A stretch of 39,891 bases of DNA from a virus. The stretch lies in IMG/VR virus record IMGVR_UViG_3300048834_000180, positions 1 through 39,891 of that record; one strand, given 5' to 3'. This document shows positions 29,239 through 35,907 of this stretch, piece after piece (position 1 is the stretch's first letter; the number at the start of each line of letters is the position of its first letter). The notes below the pieces were generated by a model that did not search any database, was not told where the DNA came from, and saw only the letters and a program-made list of their open reading frames with translations. The position numbers and the translations under genes are program-made.

Positions 29239-29467
29239 TCGAGTTTCAGAGCGCATCCGCGCCGAGCTTATGCCGCACCTTGATCCGTGCGATGTGTACG
29301 AAGCCTGCGCGAAGGTTGAGCAAATCCTTCGGCCATACCGTGATAGGGCCAGCGCAAAGCGGTTTGTACCGCCAAACGACGACCCGGGCCTGACGCCGGA
29401 AGAGCAGCGACGAATCACGCAAATTGCAGGCGGCCGAAAGGGCGCAATCGGAGATAGGTTCAAGTAA
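29231..29467 (+). CDS. Small protein of unknown function (78 aa)
   Basis: GGAG seven bases before the ATG, 8-bp overlap with the deaminase. Helical N-terminus (SERIRAELMPHLDPCDVYEA; CAKVEQILRPY) and a basic end with TPEEQRRITQIAGGRKG. It meets the next gene at TAATG. No family recognised. Confidence 0.55.
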   Translation: MTDRVSERIRAELMPHLDPCDVYEACAKVEQILRPYRDRASAKRFVPPNDDPGLTPEEQRRITQIAGGRKGAIGDRFK

Positions 29468-29967
29468 TGAGCAAGCCATGCGAACAGCGCCGCGCAGGAC
29501 TGGAAACGATCAGGAAGATTCTTAAGCGAGAGCGGCGCAATGTCCCGCTTAATTGGGACACGGTGAAATTCTGCGCGGATCGGATCGCGCTAGTGGATGG
29601 TGAGTCCGAAGGCGTGAAGCTGATCCGCGAGTGTGTCGGCAAAGATCACGCAACGGCCCATGACATGTTGCGCCGAGCCTATGCCATGTCTAAGGAGCTT
29701 GGAGAAACCATGCGCGGAGGAAACCGTCGCGGCGTGGCTTGGAACAAGGGCGGGCGAGAAAATCCGGAGACGGCCGAGGAAGTCCTAGAGCGTCTGTCGC
29801 TTATGGCGGCATCGGATAGCGCCATGCTAGTAAAGCTTCCGTCCGGCCGCGTAGAGCCTCGCTTGGTTGGCTCTAGGATTGGCAAGGGCGTTGAGATTCT
29901 AGGGGTATATGACATTCGCGCAGACGCGCGGGACATGCTGGCTGACATTAAGGAGGCTATGGCATGA
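29467..29967 (+). CDS. Protein of unknown function (166 aa)
   Basis: TAATG with the previous gene. N-terminal helices rich in basic residues (RAGLETIRKILKRERRNVPL; KDHATAHDMLRRAYAMSKELG), then a segment LPSGRVEPRLVGSRIGKGVEI and a C-terminal helix. Might bind nucleic acid. No motif decides. Confidence 0.55.
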   Translation: MSKPCEQRRAGLETIRKILKRERRNVPLNWDTVKFCADRIALVDGESEGVKLIRECVGKDHATAHDMLRRAYAMSKELGETMRGGNRRGVAWNKGGRENPETAEEVLERLSLMAASDSAMLVKLPSGRVEPRLVGSRIGKGVEILGVYDIRADARDMLADIKEAMA

Positions 29968-30398
29968 CGGATGCGAGCGCGCGCGGCCGCAGCAATCGAC
30001 GCAAGGGCGCGACCTTTGAGCGGCAGATTGCGCGATGGGTGCTGGATGAGCTAGGCGTTAAGGTCGAGCGCCAGCTAAAGCAATATCAGCAGGCGCAGCA
30101 CGGCGACCTCGATCCGGTCGGGCTGTTCCTGATCGAGTGCAAGGCGCACCAACGGCTCGCGGTGAAATCCTGGTGGGTGCAGACCGTCCAAGCCGCGAAG
30201 GCGCGCGACTGCATCCCGCTGCTTATCTACCGCATCCCGCGTCAGGGCTGGCGTGCGGTGCTTCCCGATGAGCTTGCATGGTCTACGCTGGCCCCGTGGC
30301 GCTATGACTTTGAGTTCACGAAGGACATTAGCCCCGCGTGCCTTGCGCTTAACCTGCGCGAGCATTTGGCGACTCTTGACAGAATCGCTAAGACTTGA
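29964..30398 (+). CDS. PD-(D/E)XK nuclease, Holliday junction resolvase-like
   Basis: 144 residues. NRRKGATFERQIARWVLDELG at the start supplies the Glu, then GDLDPVGLFLIECKAH gives the D...ExK core (GDLD, ECK), and QTVQAAKARDCIPLLIYRI supplies the fourth strand. This is the archaeal-resolvase/phage RusA-replacing type. It likely resolves branched DNA before packaging. Contains a TTGACA near its 3' end. Confidence 0.8.
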   Translation: MTDASARGRSNRRKGATFERQIARWVLDELGVKVERQLKQYQQAQHGDLDPVGLFLIECKAHQRLAVKSWWVQTVQAAKARDCIPLLIYRIPRQGWRAVLPDELAWSTLAPWRYDFEFTKDISPACLALNLREHLATLDRIAKT

Positions 30399-30402
30399 TA
30401 AT
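30376..30402 (+). promoter_or_regulatory. Possible plus promoter before the 30.4-kb gap
   Basis: TTGACA (30376-30381) with GATAAT (30397-30402), spacer 15, inside the end of the nuclease gene. The spacer is short and the 13-bp upstream element is absent. If active, it would transcribe the structured 30399-30541 gap and the genes after it. Confidence 0.35.
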
Positions 30403-30541
30403 GTTTGATGGGCTGGGCGGTTCGATTCCGCCTCGTTGGCCGAGAACTGGTGATGGTTGGGTGTTCGATTCCCCTATAGCAGATGGTTCTGCACAGGCCC
30501 GCGTGGCACCGGCGACACGGTGCAACTAATTAGGAGCCAAT
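30399..30541 (+). other. Non-coding gap with two tRNA T-arm-like hairpins
   Basis: 143 bases without a gene. GGCGG-TTCGATT-CCGCC (about 30417-30433) is a perfect five-bp T-arm-like hairpin, and GGGTG-TTCGATT-CCCC follows about 38 bases later. A third hairpin is 30506-30511/30518-30523 (GCACCG/CGGTGC). No matching acceptor or anticodon arms were found, so these are not complete tRNAs. AGGAG for the next gene closes the gap. Possible tRNA remnant, processing signal or old attachment core. Confidence 0.4.
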
Positions 30542-30820
30542 ATGCGCGGCGTAAGCATCAGGCGGGCAGAGGGCGGTGCAATCCTTTCGTACTGGTCGGA
30601 TAGCCTGCCGCGCGTTGAGGCGGTCTATACCGACTTCGATCTTGCGCTAGAAGCTGCGACGGCATGGCTTGGCGGTGAAAGGGAAGTCGCGCGGGTGCAT
30701 GGAAGCCCCGTGACGCTGGGCGATCCGCTGGGCGGCGAGCCAAGCCTTTCGCAGCGTATGCGCGGGATCATTGGCATCCCGTTTGACCCGCCGGAGAATC
30801 CGTGGGAGCGCGACGAGTGA
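30542..30820 (+). CDS. Small protein of unknown function (92 aa)
   Basis: AGGAG before the ATG. GVSIRRAEGGAILSYWSDSL and DFDLALEAATAWLGG form strand-helix units; the C-terminus is Pro-rich and acidic. Similar proteins of unknown role occur in phages beside tail or terminase clusters. No motif. Confidence 0.6.
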   Translation: MRGVSIRRAEGGAILSYWSDSLPRVEAVYTDFDLALEAATAWLGGEREVARVHGSPVTLGDPLGGEPSLSQRMRGIIGIPFDPPENPWERDE

Positions 30821-31011
30821 ACGTGGCGTTCTATTCGCTAGAGTGGTCGGACACCGCGCGCGACTTCAAGGGCCTTGCGCTCGACTATGACGCTATGGCG
30901 GCAATCGGCACGACCGCCAGCGGCGAGGAAGTCAACTTGTGGATCAATTCCGTGACGCTGGGACTTTTGGGGCTTGGCGTCATTTTCGTTTGGCATAGCG
31001 CGAGGGCTTGA
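30817..31011 (+). CDS. 64-aa C-terminally anchored membrane protein
   Basis: GTG at 30817 (GTGA overlap). A soluble N-terminus FYSLEWSDTARDFKGLALDY, then VTLGLLGLGVIFVWHSAR, a tail anchor. Tail-anchored small proteins can act in superinfection exclusion or lysis timing; nothing more specific is visible. It joins the phosphoesterase gene at TGATG. Confidence 0.6.
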   Translation: MNVAFYSLEWSDTARDFKGLALDYDAMAAIGTTASGEEVNLWINSVTLGLLGLGVIFVWHSARA

Positions 31012-31832
31012 TGCGCCACTTTATTTGTCCGGATACTCAAACGCGCCCCGGCGTCCCTCTCGACCACATGGCTTGGATCGGCCAAGCAATCGTGGACTAT
31101 CACCCCGACCGCGTTATTCATCTTGGCGACCATTGGGATATGCCTTCGCTGTCGATGCACGATGCGCCAGGTTCGATGAAGATGGAAGGCGCGCGGTATG
31201 AGGACGATATCGCAGTCGGAAACGAAGCCTTTCGCCAGCTTACGGCCCCGATGGAAGCCGAGGTGCGCCGCCAGCGTAAACGCCAAAAGCCTTGGAGGCC
31301 TGATTGCCATTTCCTGTTTGGGAACCACGAAGGCCGCATTGACCGCGCGATCAATGCCAATCCGAAATACGCCGGCATGATCGGCGACCATCATTGCCTT
31401 ACGCGCGGCTTCAAGCGGCATCGGTACCTTGAGCGCGTGTGGCTAGATGGTGTCCTCTATTCGCATTTCTTCCAGTCGTCGCACAGCTCGCACGCTATCG
31501 GCGGCAGCATTGACAACCGGCTCAATAAGATCGGCTGTAGCTTCGTGCAAGGCCATGAGCAGGGCTTCCGGTACGGTACCCGCATTCAGGCGTCCGGCGC
31601 GACTTGGCATGGCCTCGTCGCAGGCAGCGCATATTTGCATGAAGAGGGATATAGGGGCGCGCAGGGCCAGCGGCATTGGCGCGGCGTGGTGATCCTTAAC
31701 GAAGTGCGCGACGGCGAGTATTGCATCATGCCGCTTACGCTCGACTACCTTTGCCGCAAGTACGAAGGCGTCCCGCTGGTCAAGTATATGCGGGCCAAGT
31801 ATCGCGGCCAGAATTGGGACTTCCTCGCGTGA
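31011..31832 (+). CDS. Calcineurin-like metallophosphoesterase
   Basis: 273 residues. Metal-binding motifs in order: CPDTQTRPGVPLDH (replacing the usual DxH), HLGDHWD, FLFGNHEGRID, and the C-terminal SFVQGHEQGFRYG (GHxH-like) support a binuclear phosphoesterase. Family members include 2',3'-cyclic phosphodiesterases and polynucleotide phosphatases; the substrate is not evident. It precedes the terminase region, separated by an unknown gene. Confidence 0.75.
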   Translation: MRHFICPDTQTRPGVPLDHMAWIGQAIVDYHPDRVIHLGDHWDMPSLSMHDAPGSMKMEGARYEDDIAVGNEAFRQLTAPMEAEVRRQRKRQKPWRPDCHFLFGNHEGRIDRAINANPKYAGMIGDHHCLTRGFKRHRYLERVWLDGVLYSHFFQSSHSSHAIGGSIDNRLNKIGCSFVQGHEQGFRYGTRIQASGATWHGLVAGSAYLHEEGYRGAQGQRHWRGVVILNEVRDGEYCIMPLTLDYLCRKYEGVPLVKYMRAKYRGQNWDFLA

Positions 31833-32248
31833 GCGACGACGGCATGGACGCCGATCCCGGCCGCACGATCCGCGACTTCATCGCCCAGCGCGGCCAGACG
31901 CCAGAGGCGCTAGAGCAGGCCGCAGCCCTCGCAATGGCCCGATGCTGGCCGGAGGGCGTGCCATTCGCTGAGCTAGCTCCCTGGCAGCGCATCGGGCCGG
32001 ACATTATCAGCGGGATGATCGGGCTCGGCGTGGATCGGATTAGCGTAGCGCGGGAGATTGTGAGGCACCTTGAGGCGCTGTATGGGCCTAGCCAAGCGCA
32101 TATGTGGTGCGCGCGGTACGCAATCGAGCGCCTATTCGACAACCGGCCGCCCGATCCGGCCGAGGAATGCGTGGACGCCTATACCTTCCTTGTGTTTTGC
32201 ATGGTAATGGCAACGCGGCGATTCCTTCGGGCTAGTGTGGTAGAATGA
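31829..32248 (+). CDS. Protein of unknown function (139 aa)
   Basis: GTG at 31829 overlaps the previous stop (GTGA). RTIRDFIAQRGQTPEALEQAAALAMA and FAELAPWQRIGPDIISGMIGLGVDRISVAREIV look like successive helices, possibly a helix-turn-helix (LGVDRISVAREIVRHL). It is the last gene before the structured gap and could be a late regulator, but this is inference only. Confidence 0.55.
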   Translation: MSDDGMDADPGRTIRDFIAQRGQTPEALEQAAALAMARCWPEGVPFAELAPWQRIGPDIISGMIGLGVDRISVAREIVRHLEALYGPSQAHMWCARYAIERLFDNRPPDPAEECVDAYTFLVFCMVMATRRFLRASVVE

Positions 32249-32489
32249 ACTAACCGCGCCGGAGTCGAAATCAGGCCGGCATTTCCGGTGCAATGCCGGT
32301 TCCCTGCGGCGCATGAGTCCCGCAGGCGTGTGGCCCCGACGAAACCGGGGCGCTTTGCATGACGCTAAACGACACTAAACGCAGGGTTTTTAGTGTTTCT
32401 CAGACTAGCCAATGCCTTCGTTTTGCCTAGTCCGAGGCGCATTTGAGCCCGAATCCGCGTTAGACCTTCGACATTCTGGAATCCGGAAC
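32249..32489 (+). other. Structured intergenic region with four hairpins
   Basis: 241 bases without a gene. Hairpin 1: 32276-32283/32292-32299 (CCGGCATT/AATGCCGG), extendable with CAGG/CCTG at 32272-32275/32303-32306. Hairpin 2: 32303-32309/32320-32326 (CCTGCGG/CCGCAGG), exclusive with that extension. Hairpin 3: 32333-32338/32346-32351 (GCCCCG/CGGGGC). Hairpin 4: 32372-32379/32389-32396 (ACACTAAA/TTTAGTGT) followed by TTCT. Two mutually exclusive structures suggest a switch or terminator/antiterminator ahead of the packaging operon. No known RNA family recognised. Confidence 0.5.
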
Positions 32490-32750
32490 ATGGCAAATCT
32501 TCGCGTAGTGAAGGATGACGACCCCGCGCCGGAGTTTGATCCGGAGGTTGTGGATTGCCTGCGCGAGGCCCTGCGCCGCGCCGAGGCCGGGCAGGTCAAG
32601 TCGGTGTTCATTGTCACGGAAGACGCTGAATCCGTGTATGAGTATTCGACCTGCACGATGGAAGCGCTCCCTATCTACACTTTCTCTAAGCTGGTGGCTG
32701 AGCAAGAAATCCGCGAGCTTATGGGCTTTGACGACGAGACGCGCCACTAA
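32490..32750 (+). CDS. Small acidic phage protein (86 aa)
   Basis: ATG at 32490, weak GGA upstream; the longer frame from 32412 crosses the structured gap. ANLRVVKDDDPAPEFDPEVV, a helix LREALRRAEAGQVKSV, then FIVTEDAESVYEYST and a final helix. The arrangement (VRVV-acidic, helix, FIV..DG....Y) is common in phage operons near the packaging genes. Meets the next gene at TAATG. Confidence 0.65.
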   Translation: MANLRVVKDDDPAPEFDPEVVDCLREALRRAEAGQVKSVFIVTEDAESVYEYSTCTMEALPIYTFSKLVAEQEIRELMGFDDETRH

Positions 32751-33016
32751 TGGACTTTTTCGACGCTATCGCCACGGTCGCCGGCATTGCTCTAATGCCT
32801 ATTGGCTGGTACATCAATGCCCTGCGCGAGCGATTCAAAGCCGTAGAGGACATTAACCGCGAACAGTCCGCCAAGCTGGCTGCGCTAGAGCTATACATCG
32901 CCAAGAATCACCCCGATAACGCGGACTTTCAAAAGCTAACGGACACGGTGGAAAAGCTGATTGACGCGGTAAACGATTTGCGCGCCGATGTTCGCGGGCT
33001 AATGTCCCGTGGCTGA
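32750..33016 (+). CDS. Membrane-anchored coiled-coil protein (88 aa), holin candidate
   Basis: An N-terminal hydrophobic helix (AIATVAGIALMPIGWYINAL) followed by a coiled coil (LRERFKAVEDINREQSAKL; VEKLIDAVNDLRADVRG). Such proteins often occur in tandem with a second membrane protein near HNH and terminase genes, and some are annotated as holins. No holin was recognised beside the endolysin, so this pair is a candidate. Confidence 0.6.
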   Translation: MDFFDAIATVAGIALMPIGWYINALRERFKAVEDINREQSAKLAALELYIAKNHPDNADFQKLTDTVEKLIDAVNDLRADVRGLMSRG

Positions 33017-33290
33017 CCCCATCGACTCCCTAGCGGCAGCGGTCGCCGGACTCCGCGAGGAAATCAAGGCGCTGCACCTAGCCCGCCACGCGAACACCGC
33101 GAATGTCTCGGTGAACGCTGGCGGGATTGGCGTATGGGTGGCGTCCACTTGCGCCGCCGTGTCTATGTCGCTGTGTATTGCACTTGGCGCGATGGTCATT
33201 CATCAGCAGGCGCAAATCCAGCGCCTAAACGATTACCTCACGGTGATCTACACGCGCGCCCCTAACCTCGCGCCGGAGAGCAGCCATTAG
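33009..33290 (+). CDS. Single-pass membrane protein (93 aa)
   Basis: GTG start, 8-bp overlap with the previous gene. LAAAVAGLREEIKALHLARH, then a membrane segment IGVWVASTCAAVSMSLCIALGA, and a hydrophilic end. With the preceding gene it forms a two-gene membrane pair. It could be holin or antiholin, unproven. Confidence 0.6.
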   Translation: MADPIDSLAAAVAGLREEIKALHLARHANTANVSVNAGGIGVWVASTCAAVSMSLCIALGAMVIHQQAQIQRLNDYLTVIYTRAPNLAPESSH

Positions 33291-33414
33291 CACCATCATC
33301 ATCATTAGCGACCCGCCGCCCAAGCCGACCACCCCGCCGCCCCCTGACGATCCGCCCGAGGACACCGATCCGCCCGAGGATCAGGAGCCGCCGCTTGAAG
33401 ATGAAGGCGGCTAA
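33286..33414 (+). CDS. Possible 42-aa Pro/Asp/Glu-rich protein with ATT start
   Basis: Open frame between the membrane pair and the HNH gene. GGAG lies about seven bases before an ATT that overlaps the previous stop (ATTAG), and there is no ATG, GTG or TTG in the frame. The peptide begins STIIIISDPPPKPTTPPPP and continues as PEDTDPPEDQEPPLEDEGG, very low complexity but with the coding bias of a linker. ATT starts are rare (infC type), so confidence is low. Confidence 0.35.
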   Translation: MSTIIIISDPPPKPTTPPPPDDPPEDTDPPEDQEPPLEDEGG

Positions 33415-33709
33415 TCGCCAGGCAGGCCGCTTCCTAAACACCGGCAGCCGCGCATGGCGTATACAGCGCGAAAGGGTGCTGACGCGCGATATGTACCAAT
33501 GCCAAGTGTGCGGACGGTTTGGCGATCAGGTAGACCACATCCATAACGACGCGCATAGCGACGTGACGGACGACCGCCTACAGACGCTATGTCACGTATG
33601 CCACAGCCGCAAGACGATGACAGAGCAGCAGGGCAAGCAATGGGAGCCGCAGGGATGCAAGCCGGACGGGACACCAATCAATCCGACGCATCATTGGAAC
33701 AAGTCCTAG
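33401..33709 (+). CDS. HNH endonuclease of the packaging module
   Basis: 102 residues from the ATG at 33401. CQVCGRFGDQVDHIHNDAH and LCHVCHSRKT form the HNH core with two zinc CxxC pairs. HNH genes in this exact place, directly before small terminase, are needed for cos cleavage in HK97-like phages, which is the likely role here. Confidence 0.85.
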   Translation: MKAANRQAGRFLNTGSRAWRIQRERVLTRDMYQCQVCGRFGDQVDHIHNDAHSDVTDDRLQTLCHVCHSRKTMTEQQGKQWEPQGCKPDGTPINPTHHWNKS

Positions 33710-33840
33710 GCCGCCTAGGCAACATAGAACGGCTACTCGCGCACCTAGTGAACGCACTAGCGGATCAGGACGATGACATGGCGACTGACCTAGAGGGCCA
33801 GCCATTGCCACGGCAGCGTCAAGGACTTGACACACTGTAA
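33655..33840 (+). CDS. Small helical protein overlapping the HNH gene (61 aa)
   Basis: The ATG at 33655 gives 61 residues with a 55-bp overlap; starts at 33640 or 33589 are also open. ASLEQVLGRLGNIERLLAHLVNAL is a clear helix, the tail is acidic then Arg/Gln-rich. Probably a real small packaging-region protein. No family recognised. Confidence 0.5.
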   Translation: MQAGRDTNQSDASLEQVLGRLGNIERLLAHLVNALADQDDDMATDLEGQPLPRQRQGLDTL

Positions 33841-33961
33841 GCCGCGTGTCAACATTCAGGCGTAGGGGGTGGGTTCAAAGTCATTTGGCCCACTTTTAAA
33901 GCACGCGACGCCACTCTTTTTTTGCTAATTGGCAAGAAATGCGCCAAAGGATTGACGATTT
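33841..33961 (+). other. Gap before small terminase: hairpin plus candidate cos region
   Basis: 121 bases without a gene. TAGGGGGTGGGTTCAAAGTC at 33863-33882 resembles the G-rich motif that lies between HNH and small terminase genes in cos-type phages. The same stretch can fold (33869-33873 GTGGG with 33889-33893 CCCAC, inner CAA/TTG) and is followed by TTTT, so it could be a weak terminator. Inverted TTGACAC/GTGTCAA at 33827-33833/33846-33852 precedes it, and a T7 run is at about 33916-33922. Confidence 0.45.
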
Positions 33962-34393
33962 ATGCAGCAGCGAGGCCGCAAATCCGCCGCATCTATGACG
34001 CTGGTTGGCGCGACCGGCGTTGTTGAGCGCGTCGCGCCTCCGTCAACGCTGACCGAGGCCCAAGCGGAAATGTGGCTGGAAATTACCGGCTCGCTTCCGG
34101 CCGATTGGTTCACCTCCTACACCGCGCCTTTGCTCGCTGGCTATGTCCGCGCCCTCGATATGGTCGAGCGGCTGTCCGCCCAGATTGAGGCTATGACAGA
34201 CGCCAAAGAAATCGACATGGGCGACCTCAAAATGCTGATGAATATGCGCGATATGGAAGAGCGCCGCGCCGTCACGCTCGCCATGAAGATGCGCCTCACT
34301 CAGCAGTCGAGCTATAGCGCCAAGTCCTCGGACACCGCGAAGAAGCGTTCGGGCGGTGGCCTCAAGCCGTGGCAGACGCAGACCATCGAATGA
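33962..34393 (+). CDS. terS: Terminase small subunit
   Basis: 143 residues. QRGRKSAASMTLVG then APPSTLTEAQAEMWLEITGSLPADWF and the central helix VRALDMVERLSAQIEAM, typical of the P27-like small terminase family. The C-terminus is basic (KKRSGGGLKPWQTQTIE) and overlaps TerL by ATGA. It recognises the packaging site, possibly in the gap just upstream. AAAGGA lies about 10 bases before the ATG. Confidence 0.85.
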   Translation: MQQRGRKSAASMTLVGATGVVERVAPPSTLTEAQAEMWLEITGSLPADWFTSYTAPLLAGYVRALDMVERLSAQIEAMTDAKEIDMGDLKMLMNMRDMEERRAVTLAMKMRLTQQSSYSAKSSDTAKKRSGGGLKPWQTQTIE

Positions 34394-35907
34394 CCCGAGG
34401 CGAGCGCAACGCGGCATGGATTGAGGAATACTGCCGCGTACCGGAAGGCAAGCTGGTCGGCCAGCGGGTGAAGTTGACCCCGCAGCAGCGCGACTGGCTC
34501 TGCCAGATTTATGACTCACCCACCCGCACCTTTATCCTGTCGATGGGGCGCAAGAACGCCAAGACGGCGACCTCGGCCTTTATCCTTTTGCTCCACCTCT
34601 GCGGCCCGGAGGCGGTGACTAACGGCCAGCTATTCAGCGCGGCCATGTCCCGTGAGCAGGCGGCCATTCTGTTTGCGCTTGCCGCCAAGATCGTTCGTAT
34701 GTCGCCAGACCTGTCGGCGTGCGTGATGATCCGCGATTCCGGCAAGCAGCTATTTTGCCCGGAGCTTGGCACGCTGTACCGCGCCCTGTCCGCCGAGTCT
34801 AGTACCGCCTACGGCTTCTCCCCGAGCCTTGTAGTCCACGACGAGCTTGGGCAGGTACGAGGGCCGCGCTCGGAGTTGTACGAGGCTCTAGAGACCGCTG
34901 CGGCCGCTCAGGAACGCCCGCTGTCTATCGTCATCAGCACGCAGGCTCCGACCGACGCCGACCTGCTATCACTGCTGATTGACGACGCCAAGAGCGGCAA
35001 AGACCCAACGAAAAAGGTTGTGCTGTACGCGGCGGATGAATTGCTAGACCCGTTTAGCGAGGAAGCCGTTCGCCAGGCAAATCCGCACTTTGATGTGTTC
35101 ATGAACAAGACGGAGGTTATGCGGCAGGCCGAGGAAGCCCGCCGCATGCCTTCGCGCGAGGCGAACTATCGCAACCTGATCCTGAACCAGCGTATCGACA
35201 TTCGCAACCCGTTTGTTTCGCGCAGCGTGTGGGAGCGCAATAGCGCCGAGCCCGAGCCGCTGGAGTTCTCAGAGCGCCCCGTCTTTGTCGGCCTAGACCT
35301 GTCCGCCCGCAATGACCTTACCGCGCTAGTGGCCGTGTCCAAGACCGAGGATGGTTATTGGGATGTGGTGTGCGAGTTCTTCGCGCCCGCGCTTGGCGTG
35401 GAGGATCGCGCGCACCGCGACCGCGCCCCATATGATGTTTGGGCGGATCAGGGGTATTTGACCCTGACGCCCGGATCAAGCGTTGACTACGGGGTCATTG
35501 CGGATCGTGTGGTACAATTGATGAGTGAATGGCAAATTGTCAGCATTCCGTTTGACCGCTGGCGAATTGATGTTTTGAAGGCGGAATTGTCGCGGCGTGA
35601 TGCCGATGTTCCGCTAGAGCCGTTCGGGCAGGGCTTCAAGGATATGTCCCCCGCGCTCGACTTCCTAGAGGCCGAGCTTCTAAACGGACGCGTCCGGCAC
35701 GGCGGCAATCCTATTCTGCGCTGGTGCGTGGCTAACGCTATTGCCCTGAAAGACCCGAGCGGCAATCGCAAGCTCGACAAGTCTAAATCTACGGGCCGAA
35801 TCGACGGACTAGTTGCGCTCGCTATGGCGATGGGCGCGGCTAGCAGGCAACAGGCAGGCGATGACGCCGCCTTTTCCGACTTCATCTTTAATCCGGTGGT
35901 GGTCTAA
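34390..35907 (+). CDS. terL: Terminase large subunit
   Basis: 505 residues, ATG at 34390 (ATGA overlap). Walker A-like SMGRKNAKTATSA near residue 55, Walker B LVVHDELGQ near 155, coupling STQAP near 185, and the RNase H-like nuclease start VFVGLDLSARNDLTALVAV near 300, with later Asp residues. Terminase_1/HK97-type ATPase-nuclease that packages DNA. TAATG to portal. Confidence 0.95.
   Translation: MTRGERNAAWIEEYCRVPEGKLVGQRVKLTPQQRDWLCQIYDSPTRTFILSMGRKNAKTATSAFILLLHLCGPEAVTNGQLFSAAMSREQAAILFALAAKIVRMSPDLSACVMIRDSGKQLFCPELGTLYRALSAESSTAYGFSPSLVVHDELGQVRGPRSELYEALETAAAAQERPLSIVISTQAPTDADLLSLLIDDAKSGKDPTKKVVLYAADELLDPFSEEAVRQANPHFDVFMNKTEVMRQAEEARRMPSREANYRNLILNQRIDIRNPFVSRSVWERNSAEPEPLEFSERPVFVGLDLSARNDLTALVAVSKTEDGYWDVVCEFFAPALGVEDRAHRDRAPYDVWADQGYLTLTPGSSVDYGVIADRVVQLMSEWQIVSIPFDRWRIDVLKAELSRRDADVPLEPFGQGFKDMSPALDFLEAELLNGRVRHGGNPILRWCVANAIALKDPSGNRKLDKSKSTGRIDGLVALAMAMGAASRQQAGDDAAFSDFIFNPVVV

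Noticed and set aside
30405-30480. tRNA gene suggested by TTCGATTCC
   Set aside because: No acceptor, D or anticodon stems fit around either T-arm-like hairpin.
32303-32350. Resemblance to a hammerhead ribozyme (ATGAGTCC ... GACGAAAC)
   Set aside because: The essential CTGANGA core is not present (CGCATGA instead), and only a 3-bp stem II can form.
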